DNA of 64,000 nucleotides from Algoriphagus lacus. Lineage in GTDB: Bacteria; Bacteroidota; Bacteroidia; Cytophagales; Cyclobacteriaceae. The notes beneath the pieces are model-generated. The model had not been told where the DNA came from and did not search any database. It saw only the letters and a program-made list of their open reading frames with translations. Location: contig NZ_QXML01000004.1 in assembly GCF_003583985.1 (NCBI RefSeq), forward strand, positions 124,001-188,000. The letters run 5' to 3'. Positions 1 through 8,177 of the stretch are shown in pieces; positions within the stretch are counted from its first letter, which is position 1; every line of letters begins with the position of its first letter. The translations under genes were made by a program, and so were the position numbers.

Positions 1-70
1 AAATCAGATGATTTTTATCATAGATCACTTTCTTTAATCCGGCTAACTTCTGGAAGAGAATCCAGAAGAT

Positions 71-826
71 ATGATCCCTTCAAAATATCCGGTTATTTCA
101 TTACTCCTCCTGCTTGCCAATTTTGGCCTTGGCTTTTCCCAAGAAGCCAAAGAAATCATGCGAAAAGCGGATGAAAAAATGAGGGGAAAAACCTCCGAGG
201 CAGAGATGGTGATTAGGACTACTCGTCCTACTTGGAGCCGTGAAATGGGCGTGAAAACCTGGATGAAAGGCAATGAATTTGCCATGATCCTGATCCAATC
301 GCCTGCAAAAGACAAGGGAACGGTATTTCTCAAGCGAAAGAAAGAAGTCTGGAATTGGTTGCCCACTGTGGAGCGGACAATAAAACTTCCTCCATCCATG
401 ATGAGCCAAAGCTGGATGGGAACTGACTTTACCAATGACGATTTGGTCAAGGAATCTTCAGTTTTAGAAGACTACACCCATTCCATTCTCGGAGACACCA
501 CCGTAGGCAGCAGGGAAAGTTACGTGCTTCAGTTGATACCCAAACCTGAAACAGCCTTAGTTTGGGGAAAACTCATTGTAGTCATTGACAAAAAAGATTA
601 CTTGGAGTTGCACACCCGGTTTTATGATGAAGACGGGTTCTTGGTCAATACCATGACAGCATATGACTTCCAGGAAATGGACGGCAGGCTGATTCCCACC
701 CGCTTTGAAATGATTCCACAGGACAAAAAGAATCAGAAAACGGAGATTATCTACAAAAGTATCCGATTTAATCGGCCACTGGAGGACAGCTTTTTCACTA
801 TGGATCAAATGCGAAAACTCAACTAA
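71..826 (+). CDS. LolA-like outer membrane lipoprotein-sorting protein
   Basis: A 251-residue exported protein. The N-terminus has a hydrophobic signal segment (about residues 8-23, ending near GFSQ) without a lipobox, so it is probably a soluble periplasmic protein. The rest resembles the LolA_like family (PF17131), beta-rich proteins thought to carry a lipid or lipidated protein in a hydrophobic groove. It ends 1 nt before a permease gene and is the first of five co-directional genes (two permeases, an ATPase and a beta-barrel), so it probably shuttles the substrate across the periplasm. The family assignment is from overall sequence character. The substrate is unknown and cannot be read from the sequence. 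Confidence 0.82.
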   Translation: MIPSKYPVISLLLLLANFGLGFSQEAKEIMRKADEKMRGKTSEAEMVIRTTRPTWSREMGVKTWMKGNEFAMILIQSPAKDKGTVFLKRKKEVWNWLPTVERTIKLPPSMMSQSWMGTDFTNDDLVKESSVLEDYTHSILGDTTVGSRESYVLQLIPKPETALVWGKLIVVIDKKDYLELHTRFYDEDGFLVNTMTAYDFQEMDGRLIPTRFEMIPQDKKNQKTEIIYKSIRFNRPLEDSFFTMDQMRKLN

Positions 827-827
827 G

Positions 828-2045
828 ATGTGGTTGCTGAAGCTGGCATGGAAGAATATGTGGCGAAACCGGAACCGGACGGCCATAACCATTGCGGCGG
901 TATTTTTTTCGGTAATCCTATCCATCCTCACCAATTCCCTTCAGGACGGGATTTTTGATAATCTGATCAAAAACGTAGTCAGCTTTTACAACGGATACAT
1001 TCAGGTACATAAGCAGGGATATTGGGACGAACAAATTTTGGATAACACCTTTGAAGGTACCTCAGCCCTAGAAGACAGTATTCTAGCCTTGGAAAATGTG
1101 AATGCCTTGGCGCCACGTTTGGAATCTTTTGCACTCGCCTCATCCGACACGCTCACAAAAGGTTGCCTTGTAATCGGCATTTCTCCAGAAAAAGAAAACT
1201 CCATCACGGAACTCAAAAACAAGCTGAAAGAAGGGGAGTATTTGAACGAACAGGATTTCGGTGCCTTGATAGCTGAAGGACTCGCAAAGCGTCTTAAACT
1301 CTACCTGCATGACACCTTGGTCATAATCGGTCAGGGCTATCATGGAGCAATGGCTGTCGGAAAATATCCAATTAAGGGTATCCTAAAGTTTGGTTCACCA
1401 GATTTAAACGATCAGATGCTGTATCTGTCGCTCCCGGCAGCACAGGAACTTTACGGTGCGCCAAAGATGCTTACTTCTTATGTGGTGGGTTTGGAAAATC
1501 CATCTAATCTTGATCCCACCGCAGAAATTTTAAGGGACAAGTTAGGCAACGAGTATGAAGCAATGACTTGGGAGGAGATGATGCCTGAAGTGGTCCAGCA
1601 CATTCGAACTGACAAGGGCAGCTTGGTCATCATTCAAGGCGTTTTGTACATGCTCATTGGTTTTGGAATCATCGGAACCTTGCTTATGATGATGGTGGAG
1701 CGCAAATATGAAATGGGAATGCTCGTGGCAATTGGCATGAAAAAGCGGAAACTGATGCAGTTGATGCTGATTGAATCAGTTTTTACCGTGTTAAGCGGCT
1801 GTATTTTGGGTATGCTGGCGAGTATTCCGATTGTATTTTATTTAAATCGGTATCCAATCAAATTCAAAGGTGAATTAGCCGAAGTGTATGAGGAGTTTGG
1901 ATTTGAGGCCATTTTTCCAACATCCACAAATCCTGAAATTTTCCTGACCCAAGGGCTCTTTGTGATTTGTATGGCGCTTTTGCTTTCCCTTTACCCGATT
2001 GTGAAAATAGCCCGTTTGGACCCTGTCGCTGCGATGAAAAAATGA
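828..2045 (+). CDS. FtsX/LolC-type ABC transporter permease (first)
   Basis: A 405-residue inner-membrane permease of the MacB/FtsX/LolCDE type. It starts with a basic amphipathic stretch (LAWKNMWRNRNRT) and TM1 at about residues 18-37. A long periplasmic MacB_PCD-like domain follows, then three C-terminal TM helices from about residue 262 onward. The loop VERKYEMGMLVAIGMKKRK after TM2 is the usual coupling region for the ATPase. This architecture uses ATP to pull lipids or lipoproteins out of the inner membrane rather than to move solutes through a channel. Its stop codon overlaps the start of the next permease (ATGA), so the two are probably translationally coupled and form a heterodimer. 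Confidence 0.9.
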   Translation: MWLLKLAWKNMWRNRNRTAITIAAVFFSVILSILTNSLQDGIFDNLIKNVVSFYNGYIQVHKQGYWDEQILDNTFEGTSALEDSILALENVNALAPRLESFALASSDTLTKGCLVIGISPEKENSITELKNKLKEGEYLNEQDFGALIAEGLAKRLKLYLHDTLVIIGQGYHGAMAVGKYPIKGILKFGSPDLNDQMLYLSLPAAQELYGAPKMLTSYVVGLENPSNLDPTAEILRDKLGNEYEAMTWEEMMPEVVQHIRTDKGSLVIIQGVLYMLIGFGIIGTLLMMMVERKYEMGMLVAIGMKKRKLMQLMLIESVFTVLSGCILGMLASIPIVFYLNRYPIKFKGELAEVYEEFGFEAIFPTSTNPEIFLTQGLFVICMALLLSLYPIVKIARLDPVAAMKK

Positions 2046-3253
2046 ACTTGAAACTGGCTTGGCGAAACGTATGGCGAAACAAAACCAGAAGCCTGATCAT
2101 CATGGCTTCTGTGGCTATAGGTTTGCTTGCAGGTATTTTTGTACTGGGTCTTTACCAGGGAATGATGAGGTCTCGGGTTCGAACGGTTATTGACACCGAG
2201 GTAGCGCACCTACAAATCCACCATAAAGAGTTTAAAGAAGATTATGACCCTTCCTACACCTTGGATCAGGAACTGATTTCAAAGAACCTGAAGAAAATCT
2301 CTGAAATAAAATCTTTTGCAAATCGATCGGTGACCCAGGGGATGCTGGCCACGACCACTGGCACTTCAGGAGTCCGCATATACGGAATACAACCCAAGGA
2401 AGAAATTGAGGTCTCTCAGCTGGCATTTAAGATCAAGGAAGGAGAGGTATTAAATCCCTCCAAAAAAAACGGCATCCTGATCGGTAAGAAGCTGGCCGAC
2501 AAAATGAAGTTGAAGCTTGGGTCAAAGTTGGTGCTGACTTTTACAGACAGGGAAAGTAGCGTGACCTCAGGAGCGTTTCGGGTAAATGGAATTTACCAAA
2601 CCATCAATACACCATTGGACGAGGTCATAGTGTACATAAATCGAAGTACATTAAATGAATACCTCGGTTTGGAGGACACCAGTCATGAAATCGCCATTTT
2701 ATTACACCGGGATGAAGACCTTGAGTTGGTAAAAAATTCACTTCAGGCTCAATTTCCTCGGTATTCGGTGATGACTTGGAAGGAAAATTCCCCGGAAACC
2801 GATCTGATGGTGGGAACAATAAACCAATATTCAACCATCATTATCATCATTATAATGATTGCTCTTGCCTTTGGAATCATAAACACCATGCTGATGTCTG
2901 TGATCGAACGAACAAGAGAAATTGGGATGCTATCAGCCTTGGGTATGAATCGGAAAAAGGTCTTCGCCTTGATCCTAACTGAGACTGTTATCCTGACATT
3001 CGTAGGAGTGCCAGTAGGATTTATACTGTCTTGGTTTTCAATTCTTTATTTTTCAAAAGCTGGAATTGATATTTCCCCCTTCTCTGAGGAAGCGATGTCC
3101 AGTTTTGGCTTCACAAGTATAATTTACCCTGAATTTCCAGTTGATACAATGGGAAGTGTATTGATCATAGTCATCAGCACTGCGCTGATTTCCGCCTTTT
3201 TTCCCTCTTTGAAAGCGATTAGACTTCAACCGGCTGATGCCTTGCGGCAATAA
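2042..3253 (+). CDS. FtsX/LolC-type ABC transporter permease (second)
   Basis: The second permease, 403 residues from the ATG at 2042, which overlaps the previous stop codon. A longer reading from 1967 would lie inside the upstream gene and is unlikely. The layout matches its partner: the N-terminal motif LKLAWRNVWRNKTRS, TM1 at about residues 19-39, a large periplasmic domain, and three TM helices at the C-terminal end with the FtsX-like loop IERTREIGMLSALGM. The pair resembles LolC/LolE, but the local partners are a LolA-like protein and a beta-barrel. It probably pairs with the upstream permease and binds the ATPase encoded 11 nt downstream. Confidence 0.9.
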   Translation: MNLKLAWRNVWRNKTRSLIIMASVAIGLLAGIFVLGLYQGMMRSRVRTVIDTEVAHLQIHHKEFKEDYDPSYTLDQELISKNLKKISEIKSFANRSVTQGMLATTTGTSGVRIYGIQPKEEIEVSQLAFKIKEGEVLNPSKKNGILIGKKLADKMKLKLGSKLVLTFTDRESSVTSGAFRVNGIYQTINTPLDEVIVYINRSTLNEYLGLEDTSHEIAILLHRDEDLELVKNSLQAQFPRYSVMTWKENSPETDLMVGTINQYSTIIIIIIMIALAFGIINTMLMSVIERTREIGMLSALGMNRKKVFALILTETVILTFVGVPVGFILSWFSILYFSKAGIDISPFSEEAMSSFGFTSIIYPEFPVDTMGSVLIIVISTALISAFFPSLKAIRLQPADALRQ

Positions 3254-3264
3254 ATTCCAAATGC

Positions 3265-3993
3265 ATGAACACTGTCATCGATGCTCATCAGGTAAGCAAA
3301 ACCTTTAATCCAACCACCATTCCCATATTGGCGGTAAATAATGTTCACCTTCATCTGGAACGGGGTGAATTTACCGCATTGGTTGGCCCATCAGGGTCAG
3401 GAAAGACCACCTTGTTGAATTTGCTTGGAGGACTGGATAAGCCGGATAAAGGAAGTATTTTCATCAATGGGGTAGATATCACCAAACTATCTCCCAATGC
3501 GCTGATTGATTTTCGATTGAACAACATCGGTTTTGTTTTTCAGTCTTTTAATCTGATACCCGTGTTGACTGCCAGAGAAAATGTGGAATTGATCATGCAG
3601 CTGCAGCACAAGGATAGGAGGGAGATCAATGAACGGGTGGAGACTTTATTCAGGGAAATCGGTCTGGAGGACAAATTGGATACCCGTCCAGCGCAGCTAT
3701 CAGGAGGACAGCAGCAGCGTGTGGCCGTGGCAAGAGCATTGGCATCCAAGCCACAATTTGTACTGGCGGATGAGCCAACAGCCAATTTGGATTCCAAATC
3801 TGCAACCAACCTCCTGGACATAATGGCAAAATTGAACCAGGAGGAAAACATCACCTTTATTTTTTCCACGCATGATGTTCGGGTGATCGAGCGGGCTAGG
3901 AGGGTGATAACGTTGGTTGATGGTCAAATCCATTCCGATACGGCAAAGGTTTCAACAGAAGTACCTCATACTGCCCAAAAAAGAACCCCATGA
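3265..3993 (+). CDS. LolD/MacB-type ABC transporter ATP-binding protein
   Basis: A 242-residue ATPase. Walker A is GPSGSGKTT (residues 41-49), the signature is LSGGQ (145-149), Walker B is FVLADEP (165-171), and a switch histidine follows in FSTHD. The sequence around LLGGLDKPDKGSI and the spacing match the LolD/MacB/FtsE subfamily, which works with FtsX-type permeases. It would power the two upstream permeases from the cytoplasmic face. The start at 3265 was chosen over an out-of-frame ATG at 3261. The gene for the outer-membrane protein begins 3 nt after its stop codon. Confidence 0.93.
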   Translation: MNTVIDAHQVSKTFNPTTIPILAVNNVHLHLERGEFTALVGPSGSGKTTLLNLLGGLDKPDKGSIFINGVDITKLSPNALIDFRLNNIGFVFQSFNLIPVLTARENVELIMQLQHKDRREINERVETLFREIGLEDKLDTRPAQLSGGQQQRVAVARALASKPQFVLADEPTANLDSKSATNLLDIMAKLNQEENITFIFSTHDVRVIERARRVITLVDGQIHSDTAKVSTEVPHTAQKRTP

Positions 3994-3996
3994 TCC

Positions 3997-5172
3997 ATGG
4001 CTGATGTCGGGTGCTTCCAGAGAATTTTTATCTTTTTCAGCCTTTTTCTGCTGTTACAAAATTCTCTATTTGCTCAATCCGAAACAGAACGACCCAAAAA
4101 ACTGGAGTTGAGGGGGTATGTAAAAGACCTTCAATCACTCACTTTTGATAAAAATTTTGATAGCCTCATTACCGGCAACCTGATTCATAACCGAATGAAT
4201 CTGAGATGGAATCCCAGTCAAAAATTTAAAGGTGCAGCAGAATTTCGAACCCGGTTATTTTGGGGAGAAGAAGTAAAATACACACCTGAATTTTCGGCAG
4301 CTATCCGAAATTCCAACGAATGGATCAACGCATCTGTGACTTGGTTTGAGACGGAAAGCATGGTGATGCAGACCTATATTGATCGGTTTTGGTTGGAATA
4401 CCAACACCAAAATTGGGAAATCAGGCTGGGTAGGCAACGGATCAATTGGGGAATCGCAACGATTTGGAATCCGAATGATATTTTCAATACCTACAACTTT
4501 CTGGATTTTGACTATGAAGAAAGACCAGGCAGGGATGCAGTAAAAGTTCGCTACCGTCTGTCCCAAACATCGAGCATAGAATTGGCTGCCTCTGCAGCGG
4601 ATGAAAGCAATAAGGCTGTAGCTGCGATCAAATATAATTTTAATAGGTCAACCTATGATTTTCAGTTTTCCGGAGGAGTATACCATGAAATACTTACCCT
4701 GGGAACAGGTTGGTCAGGAAGTATCGGTCAAGCAGGATTCAAAGGTGAGTTGCAATATTTTGCTCCTCATCAGGACACTACTAGCCAGATTAACTTAGTA
4801 CTTGAAAGTGATTATGTGTTTGAAAAAGGCTGGTATGTCAACCTTGGTTTTTTGTTCAACAGCAAAGGGATGGATGATCCCGTTGAAAATCTCAGCCTTT
4901 TTAATTTTCAATTATCACCCCAAAACCTAATGCCGACCAAATGGAACGGTGTCTTTACCACAGCCAAGCAATTCACACCGCTGCTTTCCGGACAAGTAGC
5001 GGTGATCTATGCACCAGGGACTCGGTTGATGCTGGTGCTGCCATCTGTTCAATATAATCTGTCGACCAATCTCGATGTAGACTTTACCTGGCAATCGTTC
5101 TATGCAGAACAATACCAAGACTTTCAGGGAGTAATCCATAGAGGATACCTCCGAATGAAATGGAGTTTTTGA
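3997..5172 (+). CDS. Outer-membrane beta-barrel protein, DUF1302-like
   Basis: A 391-residue exported protein with a signal peptide (hydrophobic core about residues 9-25, cleavage near LFAQ) and a final aromatic residue (KWSF) typical of outer-membrane barrels. The body is made of alternating amphipathic strands. At residues 143-163 the motif RLGRQRINWG followed by WNPNDIFN resembles the conserved Gly-x-Gln...Trp-Gly...Asn-Pro-x-Asp block of DUF1302-type barrels, which in Proteobacteria accompany RND pumps and DUF1329 proteins. Here it sits 3 nt behind a Lol-type ATPase gene, so it may be the outer-membrane acceptor of that exporter. The DUF1302 likeness is a motif-level impression, and no enzymatic role is visible. 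Confidence 0.72.
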   Translation: MADVGCFQRIFIFFSLFLLLQNSLFAQSETERPKKLELRGYVKDLQSLTFDKNFDSLITGNLIHNRMNLRWNPSQKFKGAAEFRTRLFWGEEVKYTPEFSAAIRNSNEWINASVTWFETESMVMQTYIDRFWLEYQHQNWEIRLGRQRINWGIATIWNPNDIFNTYNFLDFDYEERPGRDAVKVRYRLSQTSSIELAASAADESNKAVAAIKYNFNRSTYDFQFSGGVYHEILTLGTGWSGSIGQAGFKGELQYFAPHQDTTSQINLVLESDYVFEKGWYVNLGFLFNSKGMDDPVENLSLFNFQLSPQNLMPTKWNGVFTTAKQFTPLLSGQVAVIYAPGTRLMLVLPSVQYNLSTNLDVDFTWQSFYAEQYQDFQGVIHRGYLRMKWSF

Positions 5173-5283
5173 TTATTTGTTTTATAATTTATATTATGTT
5201 AAATATAAAAATTGCAAACCTGTTACTAATTCTTTTTTATCTTCCCACCTGTTTATTACCAACCTGATATCCCCTGCCTGAAA

Positions 5284-6750
5284 ATGAATAATTGGTTTAC
5301 CCGATTGGGACTATACTTGGGTCCTTTATCATTTTTGATGATCTATTTTCTGGTAGATTCCCCCGACTTAAATCCGGAAGCTAAAGCTATGCTTGGTCTT
5401 ACCGCTTGGATGGCGATCTGGTGGATTTCTGAAGCAATGCCCATCGCAGCTACTTCTTTCCTTCCTTTAATTTTTATGCCACTCTTAGGTTTACTGGATA
5501 TTGAATCTGTTTCAGCTAATTACATGCATCCAACTGTGATGCTCTATATGGGTGGATTCCTTCTTGCTACAGGAATTGAAAAATGGGGACTTCACCGTAG
5601 AATAGCACTTACCATTATTAATCTCATCGGAACAGATCTCAGAATGATTGTCTTGGGGTTTATCGTTGCAACCGGATTTATATCCATGTGGATTTCCAAT
5701 TCTGCTACAGCATTGATGATGCTTCCAATCGGACTTGCTGTGGTAAATCAGTTAACAATTCAATTGGAAAACTCAGATCAGTTAGTTTCAGACAACTTTG
5801 GAAAAAATATCATGCTGGGAATTGCCTATAGTGCCTCCATTGGTGGCTTGGGTACGCTGATTGGGACCCCTACCAATCTGGTTTTTGCTGGAGTGATTGA
5901 GGAATTGTATGATTACAAGCTTGGATTTATAGAATGGATGTTGTTCGGTGTGCCTTTGGTAATTGGTTTGATTCTCATTTGTTGGTTTTATCTGGTCAAT
6001 TTTGGAAACAAACTCCCTAAAAAATTTAGTATTCCTGAAGGCAAAAGCATTATTGGGACTCAACTAAAGTCTCTTGGTAAAATTACATTTGAGGAAAAGG
6101 CTGTTTTGATTGTTTTTGGATTGGTTTGTCTGGCCTGGATTCTTCGTGGGTTTGTCCTGGATCAATTGATCCCTGGAGTTGATGATACCATCATTGTGTT
6201 AATCGGAGTGGTTTTGGTTTTTTTATTGCCCTCTTCCACTCCCGGTGTACGGATATTGGACTGGAAAACCTCCGAGCGGATCCCCTGGGGTGTTTTGATT
6301 TTGTTTGGGGGAGGTTTGGCTTTGGCTGAAGGTTTTAAAGTTACTGGGCTTGCTGATTGGATTGGTTCAGGGTTTTCGATGATAGAGGGCCTCAGCTTTT
6401 TTGTCCTATTACTGATTATCGTGGCATCTGTTGTTTTTCTTTCTGAGGTAACCTCAAATGTTGCAACTGCAGCTATGATTCTGCCGATTTTGGCCTCCGT
6501 TGCAATGAAATTTGATCTTCATCCTTTGGGAATAATGGTTGGTGCCACAGTTGCTGCAAGTTGTGCCTTCATGCTCCCTGTTGGGACCCCTCCCAATGCG
6601 GTTGTTTTTGCATCTGGATTTCTTCAGATCAAGGATATGGTAAAAGCTGGATTTTGGTTGAATGTCACTTCAATTATCCTGATCACATTAATGGTTTATT
6701 TTGTCCTTCCTTTAATTTGGGGAATTGACTTGGAAGCATATCCTTTTTGA
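5284..6750 (+). CDS. SLC13/DASS family sodium-coupled dicarboxylate transporter
   Basis: A 488-residue polytopic inner-membrane protein of the divalent anion:Na+ symporter family (ArsB/NhaD superfamily). It has the two inverted-repeat signatures of the family: SNSATALMMLPIG with GTPTNLVF in the first half, and SEVTSNVATAAMILP with GTPPNAVVF in the second. These SNT/TSN and GTPxN motifs hold the sodium ions and the carboxylate substrate. Likely substrates are C4-dicarboxylates or tricarboxylates such as succinate or citrate, but sulfate or phosphate cannot be excluded. It stands alone: 111 nt separate it from the upstream barrel gene and 173 nt from the next gene, with a strong stem-loop after its stop codon. 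Confidence 0.92.
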   Translation: MNNWFTRLGLYLGPLSFLMIYFLVDSPDLNPEAKAMLGLTAWMAIWWISEAMPIAATSFLPLIFMPLLGLLDIESVSANYMHPTVMLYMGGFLLATGIEKWGLHRRIALTIINLIGTDLRMIVLGFIVATGFISMWISNSATALMMLPIGLAVVNQLTIQLENSDQLVSDNFGKNIMLGIAYSASIGGLGTLIGTPTNLVFAGVIEELYDYKLGFIEWMLFGVPLVIGLILICWFYLVNFGNKLPKKFSIPEGKSIIGTQLKSLGKITFEEKAVLIVFGLVCLAWILRGFVLDQLIPGVDDTIIVLIGVVLVFLLPSSTPGVRILDWKTSERIPWGVLILFGGGLALAEGFKVTGLADWIGSGFSMIEGLSFFVLLLIIVASVVFLSEVTSNVATAAMILPILASVAMKFDLHPLGIMVGATVAASCAFMLPVGTPPNAVVFASGFLQIKDMVKAGFWLNVTSIILITLMVYFVLPLIWGIDLEAYPF

Positions 6751-6782
6751 TTTCAATAATTTGATTTTCAATTCAGGATTGG

Positions 6783-6826
6783 GGGGCAGAAATTCGATAT
6801 CTCCAATCCAAAATCGATTCTGCCCC
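6783..6826 (+). terminator. Stem-loop downstream of the SLC13 gene
   Basis: GGGGCAGAA (6783-6791) pairs with TTCTGCCCC (6818-6826) around a 26-nt loop. It lies 33 nt after the transporter stop codon. No U-run follows, so it could be an mRNA-stabilising hairpin rather than a true intrinsic terminator. Confidence 0.45.
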
Positions 6827-6923
6827 TAAAACTCCTTATTTCGTCACATTTTTTTGATAGCGCAATTGGCGTGCTCTAATCTTGGTGAAAGTTTTACTCA
6901 ACTGAAACTAAACCAACTATTTT

Positions 6924-7982
6924 ATGCACGCTACTCTCCATTTACTGATTTCGGGCTTGCTTGGACTGGGAATCAGTACTACCCCCTCCGAAAAGAGGTT
7001 TGACGAAGACGATTTTAAAGTCCTCGAGCAAACAGCCAAAGAGCAGCAGTTCAATGGCTCAATGGCTATATATCAAGGAAATCAACTCGTATTCAAGATG
7101 TCCAGCGGAGCAGCTGATCCAGAAAAAGGATTAGCCAATGACCTTGATGTACGGTTTAATGTAGGCTCCATCGGTAAATCCATGACTTCCATTCTGGTCC
7201 TTCAGCAAGTTGAATCAGGGGCGATCAACCTGGATCAGACCATCGACCACTATCTGCCTGAATCCGAACCGGTGCCCAATGATCACTTGATTACGGTCCG
7301 GCATTTACTCACCAATACCTCCGGTTTGGGAGATTTCTTTGAAAGTCCCGACTATCTGGAAGGACAGCGGTATGACGTAGGGAGTCTTTTTCCCCTAGTC
7401 CAGAAAATGCCTTTGATCAAAGAAAAACCAGGTACCGGCCTGGACTATTCCAATTCAGGTTTTATCGTATTGGGAAGAATTCTTGAGCATATTCATAAAA
7501 AACCTTACCAAGCGATTGTACAAGAACAGCTACTTAATCCACTGAAAATCAATTATAAAAATCACTCCAAAATGGCTACCGGTTGGAGGCTGGAAAATGA
7601 TCAATTGGTTTTGGGGGAAGGAAATGATCCATCCTCCTGGTCCTCTGCAGGAGGCATTTTCCTCAGCATTTCAGAAATGCATCAGCTCGTTTCTCACTTG
7701 GCAAACGGTGGCTATTTGAAACCTGAAACCCGCGAATTGATGTGGACGCCGCAAGTTCAACCTGCGCACGAACCGCCTTTTGTCCATTATGGATTAGGCT
7801 GGATGATCGAAAAGCCACAGGATCTCCATTTCCTTGGTCATAATGGCGGAGTCAGGGGATTTCAGGCAGCATTCCGGTATTTGCCGCAGACGGACACCTA
7901 CATCTATACCTTTTCCAATCGGGAAAACGGTGCCGAAGGACTCTTCATGACTGCATTGATGCAACTCATTCAAAAACCCTGA
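6924..7982 (+). CDS. Serine hydrolase of the beta-lactamase (class C/PBP4*) family
   Basis: A 352-residue protein with a short hydrophobic N-terminus (about residues 3-19), probably a signal peptide or anchor. The catalytic set of the serine beta-lactamase/penicillin-binding fold is visible: SIGK at 82-85 (SxxK nucleophile and base), YSN at 175-177 (YxN), and a late HNGG in place of KTG. Members cleave D-alanyl peptides, esters or beta-lactams, and the true substrate is not predictable from these motifs. The gene is monocistronic or shares a transcript with the tiny membrane peptide 43 nt downstream. No resistance role should be inferred from the family name. Confidence 0.88.
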   Translation: MHATLHLLISGLLGLGISTTPSEKRFDEDDFKVLEQTAKEQQFNGSMAIYQGNQLVFKMSSGAADPEKGLANDLDVRFNVGSIGKSMTSILVLQQVESGAINLDQTIDHYLPESEPVPNDHLITVRHLLTNTSGLGDFFESPDYLEGQRYDVGSLFPLVQKMPLIKEKPGTGLDYSNSGFIVLGRILEHIHKKPYQAIVQEQLLNPLKINYKNHSKMATGWRLENDQLVLGEGNDPSSWSSAGGIFLSISEMHQLVSHLANGGYLKPETRELMWTPQVQPAHEPPFVHYGLGWMIEKPQDLHFLGHNGGVRGFQAAFRYLPQTDTYIYTFSNRENGAEGLFMTALMQLIQKP

Positions 7983-8025
7983 CTCATCCTTGGAACCGCT
8001 CAGTAAACAAGTTCAAAATCTAAAA

Positions 8026-8100
8026 ATGGACCGAAGAAAAGCTTATTACCTCCTGATTGGAGCTGCTATTGTGTACAACCTCATTTTAGCCTTTTCCTAA
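8026..8100 (+). CDS. Putative 24-residue single-pass membrane peptide
   Basis: A small reading frame between the serine hydrolase and the histidine kinase genes. It starts with a positively charged MDRRKAYY and continues as one hydrophobic helix (about residues 7-23) to the stop codon at 8098-8100. The charge pattern predicts a cytoplasmic N-terminus and a single membrane span. An A-rich stretch (CTAAAA) precedes the ATG, as for neighbouring genes. The frame is too short for usual gene callers. Its reality rests only on the clean positive-then-hydrophobic layout and its position. Confidence 0.4.
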   Translation: MDRRKAYYLLIGAAIVYNLILAFS

Positions 8101-8177
8101 AAGGATGCATTTCAATCTGCTCCAATAATTAATCTGTCATTTATCTCCCAACCTTAAATAGTCCTTATTTTACAGCT

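Noticed and set aside
2042..2045. Frameshift between the two FtsX-type permease genes
   Set aside because: Both proteins have complete N- and C-termini, and the ATGA overlap is a normal coupling junction.
6924..7982. Antibiotic-resistance beta-lactamase
   Set aside because: The SxxK and YxN motifs are shared with many peptidases and esterases of this fold, and the third motif is HNG-like. No resistance neighbours are present, so a general serine hydrolase call is safer.
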